From Apteryx mantelli (Eukaryota > Chordata > Aves > Apterygiformes > Apterygidae), in NCBI RefSeq assembly GCF_036417845.1, contig NC_089979.1:1479424-1543423 (forward strand): 64,000 nt of DNA. The letters are read 5' to 3'. This document shows, piece after piece, positions 33,449 to 44,508 of the stretch. The notes under the pieces are model-generated. The model ran no database searches. It was not told the DNA's origin and saw only the letters and a list, made by a program, of their open reading frames with translations. The stretch's first letter is position 1, and the number at the start of each line of letters is the position of its first letter. The position numbers and the translations under genes were made by a program.

Positions 33449-36400
33449 AGAATCACAGAATCGCTGAGGTTGGAAGGGACCTCTGGAGATCAGCTAGTCC
33501 AAGCCCCCTGCTCAAGCAGGGTCACCTCGAGCATGTAGCACAGGATTGCGTCCAGGCGGGTTTTGAATATCTCCAGAGAAGGAGACTCCACAACCTCTCT
33601 GCGCAACCTGTTCCAGTGCGCTCTCACCCTCACAGTGAAAAAGTATTTCCTCATGTTCAGATGGAATTGTCTGTGTTTCAGTTGGTGCCCGTTGCCTCGC
33701 GTCCTGTCGCTGGGCACCACTCAAAAGAGTCTGCTCCCATCCTCTTGACACCCTCCCTTCAGATATTTGTACACATTAATAAGATCCCCTCTGTCTTCTC
33801 TAGACTAAACAGACCCAGCTCTCTCAGCCTTTCCTCAGAACAGAGATGCTCCAGTCCCCCCATCATCTTTGTAGCCCTTCGCTGCACTTGCTCCAGTAGT
33901 GCCACATCTCTCTTGTACTGGGCAGCCCAGAACTGGACACACTACTCCAGATGTGGCCTCACCAGCGCTGAGGAGAGGGGGAGGATCACCTCCCTCCACC
34001 TGCTGGCAACACTCTTCCTGATGCACCCCAGCAGACCATTGGCCTTCTTGGCCACAAGGCCACATTGCTGCCTCATGCTTCACTTGGTGTCCACCAGCGC
34101 TCCCAGATCCTTCTCCGCAGAGCTGCTTTCCAGCAGGGCAACCCACAACCTGTCCTGGTGCATGCCGTTACTCCTCCCTAGGTGCAGGACCCTGCACTTG
34201 CCTTTCTTCAACTTCAGGAGGTTCCTCTCCGCCCACCTCTCCAGCCTGGCCAGGTCTCTCTCAATGGCAGCACAGCCTTCTGGTGTATCCGCCACTCCTC
34301 CCAGTTTTGCATCGTCAGCAAACTTGCTGAGGGTGCACTCTATCCGTTCATCCAGGTCATTGATGAAGAAGTTGAACAAGACTGCACCCGCTACTGACCC
34401 CTGCGGGACACCGCTAGCTACAGGCCTCCAACTAGACTCTGCCCCGCTGAGCACAACCCTCTGAGCTCTGCCATTCAGCCGCTTCTCTAGCCACCTCACT
34501 GGCCACTCATCTAAACCACACTTCCTGAGCTTGCCTAGGAGGATGTTATGGGAGACAGTGTCAAAAGCCTTGCTGAAGTCAAGGGAGACAACATCCACTG
34601 CTCTCCCCTCAACCAGCCAGCCACTCATTCCATCAGAGAAGGCTATCAGGTTGGTTAAGCATGAGTTCCCCTTGGGGAAGCCATGCCGACTACTCCTGAT
34701 CACCACCTTTTCCTCCACATGCTCGCACAGGGCCTCCAGGATGAGCTGCTCCATCACCTCTCCAGGGATCGAGGTGAGCCGGACTGGCCTCTACTTTCCC
34801 GCGTCCTCCTTATTGCCCTTTTTGAAGACATTGGGCTGACATTGGCTTTCTTCCAGTCTTCAGGCACCTCTCCTCTTCTCCATCACCTTTCAAAGGTGAG
34901 GCAGAGTGGCTTAGCAATAACGTCCGCCAGCTCCCTCAGCACTCCTGGGTGCATCCCATCGGGGCCCATGGATTTGGGCGTGTCAGCTTTGCCTAAATCA
35001 TCTCTAACACCATCCTCCTCAACCAAGGGAAAGTCTTCCATTCCCCACACTCTCTCTCTTGCCTCCAGGGTCTGCCATTCCTCACGGCTGGCCTGAGCAG
35101 GAAACACTGAAGCAAAGGCGGCATTCAGCAACTCTGCCTTCTCTGCATCCTTCCTCACCAGGGCACCCGCCCCATCCAGCAGCGCGCCCACATTTTCCCT
35201 AGTCTTCCTTTTGCTGCTCATGTATTTGAAGAAGCCCTTCTTGTTGCCCTTGACATCTCTCGCCACATTTAATTCCAAACGGCCCTTGGCCTTCCTCGGC
35301 GCATCCCTGCATACTCTGACAACGTTCCTATAGTCCTCCCAAGTGGCCCGTCCGCCTTTCCACATTCCCTATACTTCCTTCTTCTGTCTGAGTTTTGCCA
35401 GGAGCTCCTTGCTCATCCATGCAGGTCTCCTGCCTCCTTTGCTTCACTTCCTACTCAGAGGGATGCTCCCACCTTGAGCTTGGAGGAAGTGATGCTTGAA
35501 TATTAACCAACTCTCTCGCACCCCCCTTCCTTCTAGGGCCCTGTGACGGTGTGCTCCTTCCCCCCCACTGATGTGCTCTCTCCCCCTCAACCTGACCTCC
35601 CTGTAAACAGCACGTATGTAGGGGCTGGTTGAGCATGCGCCAGCTAAGGCCCGTCTAGTATGCAAATATGACTAGGAGTCAATCATCTCCCCCCCAGAAA
35701 GAGGGGGCAGCCCAGAGCCCATTGAGCTCTCCTGCATGGCAGCGGGCTGCACTGCAGAACCTCCCCTTGAGCAGGGACGCCTCTCAAGGTTACTCCTCGA
35801 GGTTGAGAGATTCCTTACCCGCAAAAGATCCTCAATAAGTGATTAATAGCATGCTGAACTTTTGTGAACTTCGGGAAACTTTCCTGAGTTATATCTCTGA
35901 CTAATTGCGCACACAATCCCTTAGACATAAACCGTTGACCAAGTCTGGGACTAGGACTGGATCCAGCCGCACCTAGGCTCCTCTCCGAAGGAGTTTAGAA
36001 AGCAAGGAGGTCCAGTCTGAACCTAGTGACTCAACGGGAGGGTTTCCTTCACACACACTCCTTTAGATATGAACCGTTGACCAAGTCTGGGACTAGGACT
36101 GGATCCAGCCGCACCTAGGCTCCTCTCCGAAGGAGTTTAGAAAGCAAGGGGGTCCAGTCTGATCCTTGTGACTCAGTGGGAGGGTCTCCGTTGCACACGC
36201 ATCTGACCCTGTCCTTCATGCAGTAAATAACTGAGTGAACCTTGCCAATCGAACCTCATTAAATCGTTCTTATTTACGATTGAACTTTGTTAAGTCGCTG
36301 TCTTACTGCAATAAACGTAGTGCTGCTTCCCTCTTACGAGTGAAGCGCATCACTCCTTTCGTGACAGGCCCTAACCCATGCGATTCCTCCAAGGAGCTCC

Positions 36401-36648
36401 CTGAAGAGGACAAAGTTTGCTCTCCCGAAGTCAACGGTTGCGATCCTACTCAGTGCCCTGCCTCCTCCTCGCAGCACCCGGAATTCCACCATCTCATGGG
36501 CACTGCAGCCAAGGCTGCCCCCAACCTTCACGTCTTCAACCAGTCCTCCTTTGTTTGGTAGTACGAGGTCCAGCAGCACACCTCTCCTTGGTGCCTCCTC
36601 CAACACCTGTGTCAAGAAGTTGTCATCAACGCTCTGCAGGAAACCATG
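33449..36648 (-). mobile_element. CR1 LINE insert 6, interrupted by a solo LTR (right type)
   Basis: Last composite of the array; reverse transcriptase segment 34080-34757 of right type. It lies between genes 6 and 7; no equivalent follows gene 7. Confidence 0.93.
35542..36366 (+). mobile_element. Solo LTR 6 (endogenous retrovirus fossil), long form
   Basis: 825 bp, GGCCC on both sides, two copies of the internal 142 bp repeat. Confidence 0.85.
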
Positions 36649-37634
36649 CCCCATGCACGCCTGCGCTTCCCCGCCGCAATGGACAGACGCAAGCCTCTCC
36701 CATCCAACACCACTCACAGCACTGCCCTCACCCCTTTGCACTCACCCAGACACCACACCCTAAATGCCCTTGCTCGCCTGCCACACGCCCCATCTCACAC
36801 TCACACTCCACCTCTGCCTCTCACAACACTCACCACCTCTCCCAAACCTCCACAGCCCTTGCAAGGGCACCCGCATCAACGACTGCCCTGTGACACACAA
36901 AGACCACCCTGGCAACGGGCTGCCGGCAGCAAAGGCGACCCCAAGCAGTGGCCAGCACCGCCTTCTCGCCAGAAGCACGCACTACGGCTTGCTAACACAG
37001 AACCAGGCCGACGGACAACAACGGCCTTCTCTTGCAAACACCCTTCCTCCCCTTCCTCCATTGCCACTCCCACGCACCGCCACACGACCGCAGAAGACAA
37101 AACACGCAGCCTCCTTTCGCACAACTGACACCTTGCACCCAACACACACGGCAACCCACCACCGTAGCCAACCTGACCACAAAGGCAAGGACTAAAGAAG
37201 GCAGCCAACATGATCGCAGGGGCAGGGCCGCATGGCCAACACTCCTGGCAACGCCACGCCAGCCTCCCTGCTGGCAGACAAAATCGGGGGCCCTCCTCAC
37301 AACGCACACCCAAACCACACCACACAACTGCCACACGCTCACCTCACTGACGACACCCGGCCTCTCCTACACTTTGGCAACTACGTCCGCCCGCCCGCCC
37401 GCCCTGACACGCACCTGCCACCAAAATCCTACGGCCTTAATAGGCTCCCTTGAAAGGGACCGCTGCCCCATAATGGGCACCTCCGAAACACCAGGAAATG
37501 AAAAGGCAGCGTTGCGGCAAGGAAACCAACCCACGCTTCATTACTTGCGAGGGTTTGCGCCTTCAAGAGCACCTGCATCCAAAAGGCCGTCATGCGCAAA
37601 GGCCGTCCCATCGCCTCCGGCGCTCCGCCACCAG

Positions 37635-37642
37635 CATAAAAG
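37635..37642 (+). promoter_or_regulatory. TATA-like box, feather keratin gene 7
   Basis: CATAAAAG, same spacing to exon 1 (donor at 37705/37706). Confidence 0.8.
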
Positions 37643-38243
37643 CCCAGGCAACGCAGCACTCCCTCACACACTTCTCCTCCCGCCTTCTCCTCCTCCACGA
37701 ACAAGGTGAGTCGCAACCTCCGGACCCTTCTTCGCCCAACTCCTTTCTCCCCTCACACACACTGCCCGGCACATACTCCCTCCTACGCCCTACTCTCCTT
37801 CTCAGCCAAGGGCCAAGCTGCCGCAAGCTCTCGCAGACAGACAGCCTGCCCTTTCCCTCACCTTCCTCGTGGGCTACGCGCTCGCACACAAGCTGCCCTC
37901 TGCCTCTGACACACCAACTCCCTCACTGCCTCCTTCCTCTTCGACACCCTCTCACTCGGCCCACACCTCTCACCTCCACCTCTGCCCGCACGCAGCGACA
38001 GCACACGAGCCGTCGCGCTACTGCGCACAGCCCCTCCGCCACCTGCCCCACGCACCGAGCAGACAAACCTGCACCCTCTGCACGGGCAACCCTCGGCACG
38101 CACCTGCAGCACCCCTTCCGCATCCCAACACCCCTGCTCCACACACACACAGCACAGGCCCCCCACTCCCTTCGCCTCCTCACACGCGCCTCCTCACACT
38201 TTCTCAACACCCCCTCTTCCAGGACCCTCTCCACAACACAGAC

Positions 38244-38540
38244 ATGGCCTGCTACGACCTCTGCAGCCCCTGCGGACCCACCCCGCTGGCTAACAGCTGC
38301 AGCGAGCCCTGCGTCAGGCAGTGCGAGCACTCCCGCATTGCCATCCAGCCTCCCACCCTTCTCGTCACCCTGCCCGGACCCATCCTCACCTCCTTCCCCC
38401 AGAACACTGCCCTCGGATCCACCACTGCAGCTGCCTTGGGGAACGCTCTTGCTACTCAGGGAGTGCCCATCTCCTCCGGACGCTTCACCTTCGGCGACCT
38501 TAGCTGCTTCCCCTGCGGGAGAGGCTGCAACCCCTGCTAA
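38244..38540 (+). CDS. Feather keratin gene 7 (right end of array)
   Basis: Protein identical to genes 5 and 6. Intron 37706-38222 is 517 bp. This is the only copy without a CR1-LTR composite on its 3' side: the shared 3' flank ends at about 39,575 and is followed by unrelated DNA. If CR1 or LTR sequence influences the upstream gene, this copy would be the exception. Confidence 0.95.
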   Translation: MACYDLCSPCGPTPLANSCSEPCVRQCEHSRIAIQPPTLLVTLPGPILTSFPQNTALGSTTAAALGNALATQGVPISSGRFTFGDLSCFPCGRGCNPC

Positions 38541-38972
38541 GGCACCTCCCCACCACCAACAACAACACCCTGCAACGCTCCGGACCCACTGAGCATGTGC
38601 CTCCGTGACACCGGCAACACAGGGGCTCACCAGCCACGCCTCTGCCTCTCCAGCAAGACACCAAGCAAGCAAGCGGGCAAGGCGCACAGCCTCACCTCTT
38701 GCAGACACGCACAAGGCACCTCCTGCTCTTCTCCCACTTCCTTCCTGGCATCGCCCCTTCTCCTGCTTCCACCGCTCTCCCGCAAATGCACGTGCTCCCA
38801 AGGCTAAGACCGTGACGGACCACCTACGAGATACTTCCCCCACGCCCCATGAAGACCTCTGAGCTCTGCCAGTATCCGCTGCGCACAGCCAGGCCACACT
38901 GGTGCTCCTCCTACTTCCACCTCACGCCGCCTCCCGGACACTTTCCCATCCTTCCTCTCACTCTTTTCCAGC

Positions 38973-38978
38973 AATAAA
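38973..38978 (+). terminator. Poly(A) signal, feather keratin gene 7
   Basis: AATAAA 433 bp after the stop. Confidence 0.8.
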
Positions 38979-39575
38979 CGTCTGCTGCATCCCACATGGA
39001 GACGCCTCCTCTGCCTTTCTTCTCACAAGACTCTTCCAGTCTCTCCACACACAAACACAGGGCTCTCGAGGACAGCGGGGTGCCCGCGTGGCTGCCTGCG
39101 TGCCTGGCAGACAAGGGGCCTGCCCTCTACCCCCTTCAAGATGGCCACAGCAAGCCCGTCCCAACACAAGCACACCCATGCGCACACACAGCCTGCCAGC
39201 GGCCACCAGACACCTGCCCCACCAGCGCCAGCACCTCTCCCTAGAAAAAAATCACCAACAGCCATGCTGGCCTCCACGGTCCCTTCCAGCGCACGACACA
39301 ACACCCTCCCTTCACCAAACAAGGCCTTGCACACACTAAGGCCCCTCCGCCCAGGGCTCTCACGCAACCCCACCCTGCCTCCACACACTCCACCAACTCT
39401 CCGCCTCACCACCACTTTCGAGCCCTCACAAGCAACACTCCCACACAAGCCCAAGGAAACGCTGCACAGTAGGGAAGACAAACAAAGAGCCAATAAAAGA
39501 ACAAAGCAGCAAACACACCTCATTTCCCCACAACTAGCGGCACAACTGGCCTCACTTACACAAAGCAATTGACAC

Positions 39576-40330
39576 GGACGGCTCTGCCACCTGCCCCAGG
39601 GCCACCCGCTCCGCAGGGCCAGGCCAGCTTCCTGGGACGCCACACACGCAAACAAGGCGCTCCAGAAAGCAGCTCACCCTCCAACGACCTACTCTCTTCT
39701 GCCACAACAGTTCTTCTCCGCCACCCTTTCGCCTTCCCACCCACACCACACACACACCTGCGCTGCCAACAGGCACTCACCGAATCCTTCAGAACACTGA
39801 GCACCACCAACACCGTTCACACGGCCACCAACATCACAAACGCACTGCACCAGCTCCCAGTGCACAAAACGCTGAGAGAGCTGCAACTCTTTAGCCTCCA
39901 GAAGAGAAGCCTGAGGACGCAGCTTAGCAGTGCACAGAAGGAGCTCAAGGCAGGCTCTAAAGACCACGGCGATACACTCTTCTCACTGGCGCCCAGGCAC
40001 AGGCCAAGAGGCAACGGGCACAACCTGAAACACACCACGGTCCCGCTGAATCCACGGGAAACTCTTTTCACTGGGACGCGCACAGAGCTTATGCCTTCCC
40101 ACAGACCAGGGCTTGCTAACTCAGAGCCAGGCCTAGGGAGGAAAATGGCCTGCTCTTGCAAACACCCTTCCTCGCTCTCCTCCATTGGCACCCCCACAAT
40201 CCGGCCAGGGCATCTTCCTGGTATGCCACACAAGGAAACGAGGTACTGCAGAAAGTAGCTTACCCTCCAAAGATCTACTGTCTTGCTCCACAACGATTTT
40301 TCTGCTCCAGTCTTTCATCCACTCACCCAT
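39576..40330 (+). repeat. Decayed flank of the array with a vestigial keratin unit and a direct repeat
   Basis: Positions 40111-40196 align without gaps to the keratin 5' flank of unit 1 (564-649), from GCTTGCTAAC to CCCCCAC, with roughly one mismatch in six, so a diverged piece of a further unit survives. A separate imperfect direct repeat of about 115 bp pairs 39,609-39,725 with 40,203-40,320 (shared core TTCCTGG, GCCACAC, AAAC, CAGAAAG, CTYACCCTCCAA). No keratin coding exon follows. Confidence 0.65.
39866..40085 (+). mobile_element. Old CR1 3' region fragment, + strand
   Basis: Reads like the C-terminal end of CR1 pol and the start of its 3'UTR on the + strand: GAGAGAGCTGCAACTCTTTA, then AAGAGGCAACGGGCACAA followed by the CTGAA-CAC segment, matching the RTRGNGHQLKH region of the young inserts. 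Many differences indicate an old, unrelated insertion. Confidence 0.6.
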
Positions 40331-40820
40331 GGCTTAGGGAGATGTGTGGTTAGAACAAGCAGTGGGGGAATCCTGAGGAAGCTCTCCTGCTGGATGCATC
40401 CTAGAGAACATCCCATATAGCAAGGCTTGCAGCCCTCCAAAGGCACACCAGCCTTGATCAAGACCCTCACTAAGGACAACTCCAGGCAGCACCAACAAGG
40501 GCTGGCACGCACTGTGCGGCCACAGGCATGGCAAGGCTCAGGCACAGAAGCAGTCACAAGGGCCCCCTGCACAGAGTATGTAGCTCATACTTCACCAGCT
40601 CTTCCAAGCCGCCTTCCACCACAAAATAATATCTTCCCTCCCCTCCACTAAGTGACCCACCCAAAACACTCCGGACCACCTGTGCACCATGGCATTGCTC
40701 TCGCATGCCTCTTGCCTGACAGGGACTCCCTTACTTATCAACACAGTATTATGGGCCCTCTTTCTACCTCATGTCATTGTCTTCAGTGGTGAGCTGTTTT
40801 CTTTAATCTGCTATGGTCCC
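40331..40820. other. Intergenic, nothing recognised
   Basis: I see no gene, RNA gene or clear repeat in this stretch. Base composition is balanced, unlike the keratin units. Confidence 0.5.
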
Positions 40821-40824
40821 AGTG

Positions 40825-42080
40825 ATACAGCCCAGGATGCTATTATCCTTCCTTGCCACCAATGCACAATGCTCACTCATGTTTGTAATGTCCCTCAAGA
40901 ATGCCTGGGTCTTTTTCAGACTGCAGCAGTCTTTTTCAGCTGGTGTCTTCTTTGCACCCTTATGGCAGGCTAGTCTATCCCAGATGCACAGTGCTGCATT
41001 TGTCCTTTCTGAATTTCATGACGTTCTTTTCAGCTTATTTCTCCAGCTTCTCTATATCCCTCTCAATGGCTGCCCTGACCTCAAGCAAGATGAGTTGTCT
41101 GCAAGCTTGATTAGGTTGCCTTCTGTCTCCTCTTCAGGTAATTGATAAGGGCATGAAACAGGGTATTTCCCAGGATGAGCCCTTTAGAAGCTTTCTTTCC
41201 TCCTTCTCAAGAAATCCCTAACTCAATCCTCTTCCACTACTTGAGTTCCTTCCTCCTTTAACCCTATCTTCAGGCACAAACACCTGGGAGACCTTGTCAG
41301 TGAAGACAAAGAAGGCATTGAATATCTGTCTTATCTGTCACTGTCACAAATCACTCACCTCATTCAGCAACAGGCCCACTTTTTCCTTGTTTATTCTTTT
41401 ACTTCTCATGTAGAATTGGAAACTTTTCATGTTGCTCTTCATGCCCCTTTCCAGTTTCGACTCTAGTTGAGCTTTAGCTTTCTTAACAGCATCCCTGCAC
41501 GCCAGCGTTTTTATATTTCTCCTTTGTAGCTTGCCCATTTCCACTGCCTATAAACTGCCTTTTTGCATTGGAGCTCAGTCATGAATTCCCTGTTTAAACA
41601 AGCCTCCTTCCTGCTATGTCTACTCACTTTTCTGTTTATCAGGATGGACAGCTCTTGTACTTAGAGGAGGTTGCTCTTGAAGATCTGTTAACTGTCTTGA
41701 GAATCTCCACCTTTCAGGGCTGCCTCCCACAGGATCCCATCTACCAGTTCTCTGAACAAGCCAAAGTCTGCGCTCCTTGAAGTCCAGAGTCCATACTCTG
41801 CTACTTGCCTTCCTCACTCTCCTCAGGACTTTGAACTCCACTGATGGTCACTACAACCAAAGCTGCTGCTGATTATCACATCTCCAGCCAGCTCTTCCTT
41901 GTTTGTAAGAGATTCAGCTGTGTATCACCCCTGTTAGGCCCATCTAGTATCAGTTAAAAAGTTGCCCCCAATACACTCCAAAAATCTCCTGGATTACTTG
42001 TGTCCCACTGTGTTGTTCTCCTAGCAGGCATCAGGGATGTTCAAGTCTCCCATAAGAACCAGGGTTGGCAGTCAAATACC
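40825..42080 (-). mobile_element. Old CR1 LINE remnant, minus strand
   Basis: Minus-strand translation resembles CR1 pol: 41344-41544 gives ACRDAVKKAKAQLESKLERG and YMRSKRINKEKVGLLLNE, the same segment as 4606-5088 in the young inserts; 41620-41841 gives MEFKVLRRVRKASSRV, matching the HEMVEFRVLRGG region. Similarity to the CR1 reverse-transcriptase and 3' part continues to about 40,825. Many breaks and high divergence show an old copy. It appears to continue at 42,236 beyond a + strand CR1 fragment. Confidence 0.7.
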
Positions 42081-42084
42081 GGAC

Positions 42085-42235
42085 CAAGGGCCCAGAGAGG
42101 CTGTGGCCTCTCCATCCTTGGAGGTATTCAAAATGCAGCTGAACAAGTTCCTGAGCAACCTGCTGCAACTGGACTTGCCTTGAGCAGGAGACTGGATTAC
42201 AGATCCCAGGAGGTACCTTCTAACCTACACGAATC
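42085..42235 (+). mobile_element. CR1 3'-end fragment, + strand, inside the old minus-strand CR1
   Basis: AGAGGCTGTGGCCTCTCCAT, then CTTGCCTTGAGCAGGAGACT and CAGGAGGTACCTTCTAACCT are the CR1 pol C-terminus and 3'UTR. The minus-strand CR1 similarity stops just before and resumes just after, so this is a later insertion of one CR1 into another. Confidence 0.65.
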
Positions 42236-42640
42236 TAGCTGAAGATTTTCTGAAGTTGCTTAAAGAAGACTTCATCCAATTTCTCAGCCTGATCAGGTGG
42301 CCTGTAGCAAGTCCCCTGTGTCCTCCCTGCCTGTCTTTCTTCCAGAGCCTCCATCCATCTGTCGCACCTCTCCAGTCATATGAGCTATCCCACCGCGTCA
42401 CAGTTAATCCAATGATGTCATAGTTCTGTTACCTCACACAGAGCTCTCACTCCTCCTACTTGTTTCCCAGGCTGTGTGTATTTGTGTACAGGCACTTGAA
42501 GCAGACCCTCTTTTGACCTGTTTTTGTCCTTCCCAAGTGCTACCTTGCCCCCGTCATCTTACCCCTTCACTTACCACCCAAGCCTCTATTTCCTCACTTG
42601 ATTGCTAGCTTGCAAGCTCTTGTCATCATCCCCAGCAAAC
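42236..42640 (-). mobile_element. Continuation of the old minus-strand CR1 (5' part)
   Basis: Sequence such as CAGGTGGCCTGTAGCAAGTC and the stretch ending in GTGTACAGGCACTTGAAGC is typical of the endonuclease-linker part of CR1 read on the minus strand. No intact frame. Confidence 0.55.
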
Positions 42641-43020
42641 CTTGCTCAAAGTCCCCCTCAACAGGTTTGCAAGCCTGTTGACAAAGATGCTCCTACCCCC
42701 CTATGTCAAATATGTCCCAATATGTCAGATGGATCCTGCCTCTCACTGGCAGTCCTTGTTCCTCAAAGAGGCACCTAAAATCCAAAGCGCAGCCTGCAAC
42801 GCCAGCCACACACCCATGCTGCAGCCAACCCGCGGGACGCGTCCACTCCTCTCCGAGCCTTTCCCTGCCACCAGCAGGATGGAGGAGAACAGGCCTGTGA
42901 CCTGGAGCCCTGCAATCTGGATTTGCTCCAGGTCTCCCTCAGCAGTGTCACTGGTAGGATAAGCAGCAGCCTGAAGGGCACAAGTCTGAAGGGGCAAACG
43001 AGCCGGGACAGTCGCTCTCC
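42641..43020. other. Intergenic, nothing recognised
   Basis: No gene or repeat recognised. The right part rises in GC content towards the next segment. Confidence 0.4.
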
Positions 43021-43365
43021 AACATCATGGACGGCTCCGACTGCCGCTACGCATCCCCCACGGCGAGGCCACGGCCTCCCCCAGGTCCGAGGCCGGCATC
43101 GCAGCAGCCAAACCAGACCCCTTTCAGCCCCCCGGCCCGGTTTCAGCAACGGCCGCCTCAGCCGCAGCGGCCTCACCTCACCTTGCCTCACAGCAGCCCG
43201 CTGAGGTGCGGCCCCAGGCCAGCCAATCAGGATGCAGCTAACTATCCAGAGCCGGCCAATCAGGGGCCAGCTAACAGCCCCCCCCCCGGGGGGGGCTGCA
43301 GAAGGCCTGAGAAGCTTCCAGAAGCAGCCAGAAGGCACCAGCGCTGCTCCCTCCCCGGGTAAAAT
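43021..43365. promoter_or_regulatory. GC-rich segment with two CCAAT boxes
   Basis: About 345 bp rich in CpG, with CCAATCAGG at 43,223 and again at 43,256, each followed within about 10 bp by CAGCTAAC, so the two boxes are part of a 33 bp direct duplication. It looks like a promoter, but I see no convincing gene on either side; it could also be the edge of an unclassified repeat. Confidence 0.3.
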
Positions 43366-44040
43366 AAATAAATAAGCTTCACAAATCAAGCCCCACGGAC
43401 AACTGCTCGGGGGAGGCAGTGGGAGCGGGGGGAATGAACGGAGCGAAGGAATGAATAGCTGAAAAACAAACAAAATGCCTCACAAAGAAATGGAAATGGG
43501 ACAAGGGGTAAAAAAAAAAAAGGGGGGGTGAGGGGAGGGGGAAACACCCTAAATAAAAACCTAAACGCTGCATTAAATAAATATGTAACAGGTCCCTCAA
43601 GCAACCGCTGCGGGAAGGAGAAATAACCTGCCGAAGAAACAAAACTGCCACCAGTCTTCTCGCTTAAGGAAATTAATAAAACCCCAGCAAAAGAAAAGCC
43701 AGCAAGCAAAACAACCCTACAAAACCCAGCTAGGGGAGAAGGGAAAACAGGCTGCCAAAACAAAACAACCCCCCCACCCCCACCTCTTTAAAAAGCCCTG
43801 CCTAAATAAGCTGATAAAACCAACCAAAGAGACCGCAAAGAACCTGCCAAAAATGGAAAAGAAGAAAGGAAGCAATCCAAACAAACGGAGAAAAAAAATG
43901 GGAAGGAACCACCCCCACAGACTGCCCCAAAAAGAGGGGGGAGGGATACAAAATGCTGAAAAATCAACAACAACAAAAAAACCTCCCCAAACTGAACCGC
44001 TGCCACACTGGCTGCTGCAGACCCGTCAGCAGGGCCATTC
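43366..44040. other. A-rich non-coding stretch
   Basis: Begins AAAATAAATAAATAAG and is A- and purine-rich throughout, with several runs of A. No gene recognised; possibly part of an unclassified repeat together with the GC-rich segment to its left. Confidence 0.4.
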
Positions 44041-44056
44041 TGTATCTGTCCCATGT

Positions 44057-44508
44057 CACCATCCCCCCTCAGTGCAAGGTCCCCGGGCCACCCACATGGG
44101 GTCCTGTCACCATCCCCCCCCTTGCTGCGAGGTCCCCAGGCCACCCACGTGGTGTCCTGTCACCATCCCTCCTCGCTGTGAGGTCCCGGGCCACCCACAC
44201 GGGGTCCTGCCACCATCCCTCCTCACTGCGAGGTCCCTGGGACACCTGCGTGGCATCTCTGCATCACTGTCCCCCTTACTGCATCATCCTTGGGCCACCC
44301 ACATGGGGTTTTGTCACAGTCCCTCCTCGCTGGGAGGCTCCTGGATCACCCACATGAGTCCCTGTGTCACTGGCGCAAGGTCCCTGGGACACCCATGTAG
44401 GTCCCCATGTCACTGTCCCACCTCACTGTGAGGTCCCTGGGCTGCTCACACATGGGGCTCCTGAGCCATCATCCTCTGCTACCGGGTCCCCAAGCCACCA
44501 TGTGGGGC
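44057..44508 (+). repeat. Minisatellite, ~52 bp period
   Basis: About eight to nine imperfect copies of a 50-54 bp unit built on CACCATCCCTCCTCACTG, CGAGGTCCCTGGGCCACCCA and CATGGGGTCCTGT. Copies on the left are most alike; those on the right are degraded. The open frames over it are the repeat read in different phases. Confidence 0.85.

Larger units (their letters stand above)
1..39570 (+). repeat. Tandem array of seven ~6 kb feather keratin / CR1 / LTR units
   Basis: The start-codon positions of the seven genes (1840, 7845, 13849, 19863, 25990, 32117, 38244) give periods of 6005, 6004, 6014, 6127, 6127 and 6127 bp. Each period contains about 3 kb of feather keratin gene and flanks, then a minus-strand CR1 carrying a solo LTR. 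The window opens inside the CR1 of an eighth composite, so the array continues to the left. Two events explain the length steps: the LTR carries one or two copies of a 142 bp internal repeat, and the keratin intron loses 18 bp in genes 5-7. Unit 4 has a private 11 bp tandem duplication near 19,010. Near-identity over intron, flank and transposon sequence alike means recent unequal crossover or conversion, not selection on the protein. Confidence 0.95.

Noticed and set aside
43021-43473. A Polinton or other large DNA element at the GC-rich and A-rich segments
   Set aside because: No terminal inverted repeats and no element proteins are visible.
44057-44508. CRISPR-like array
   Set aside because: Units are contiguous and imperfect with no distinct spacers, in a vertebrate context; it is a minisatellite.
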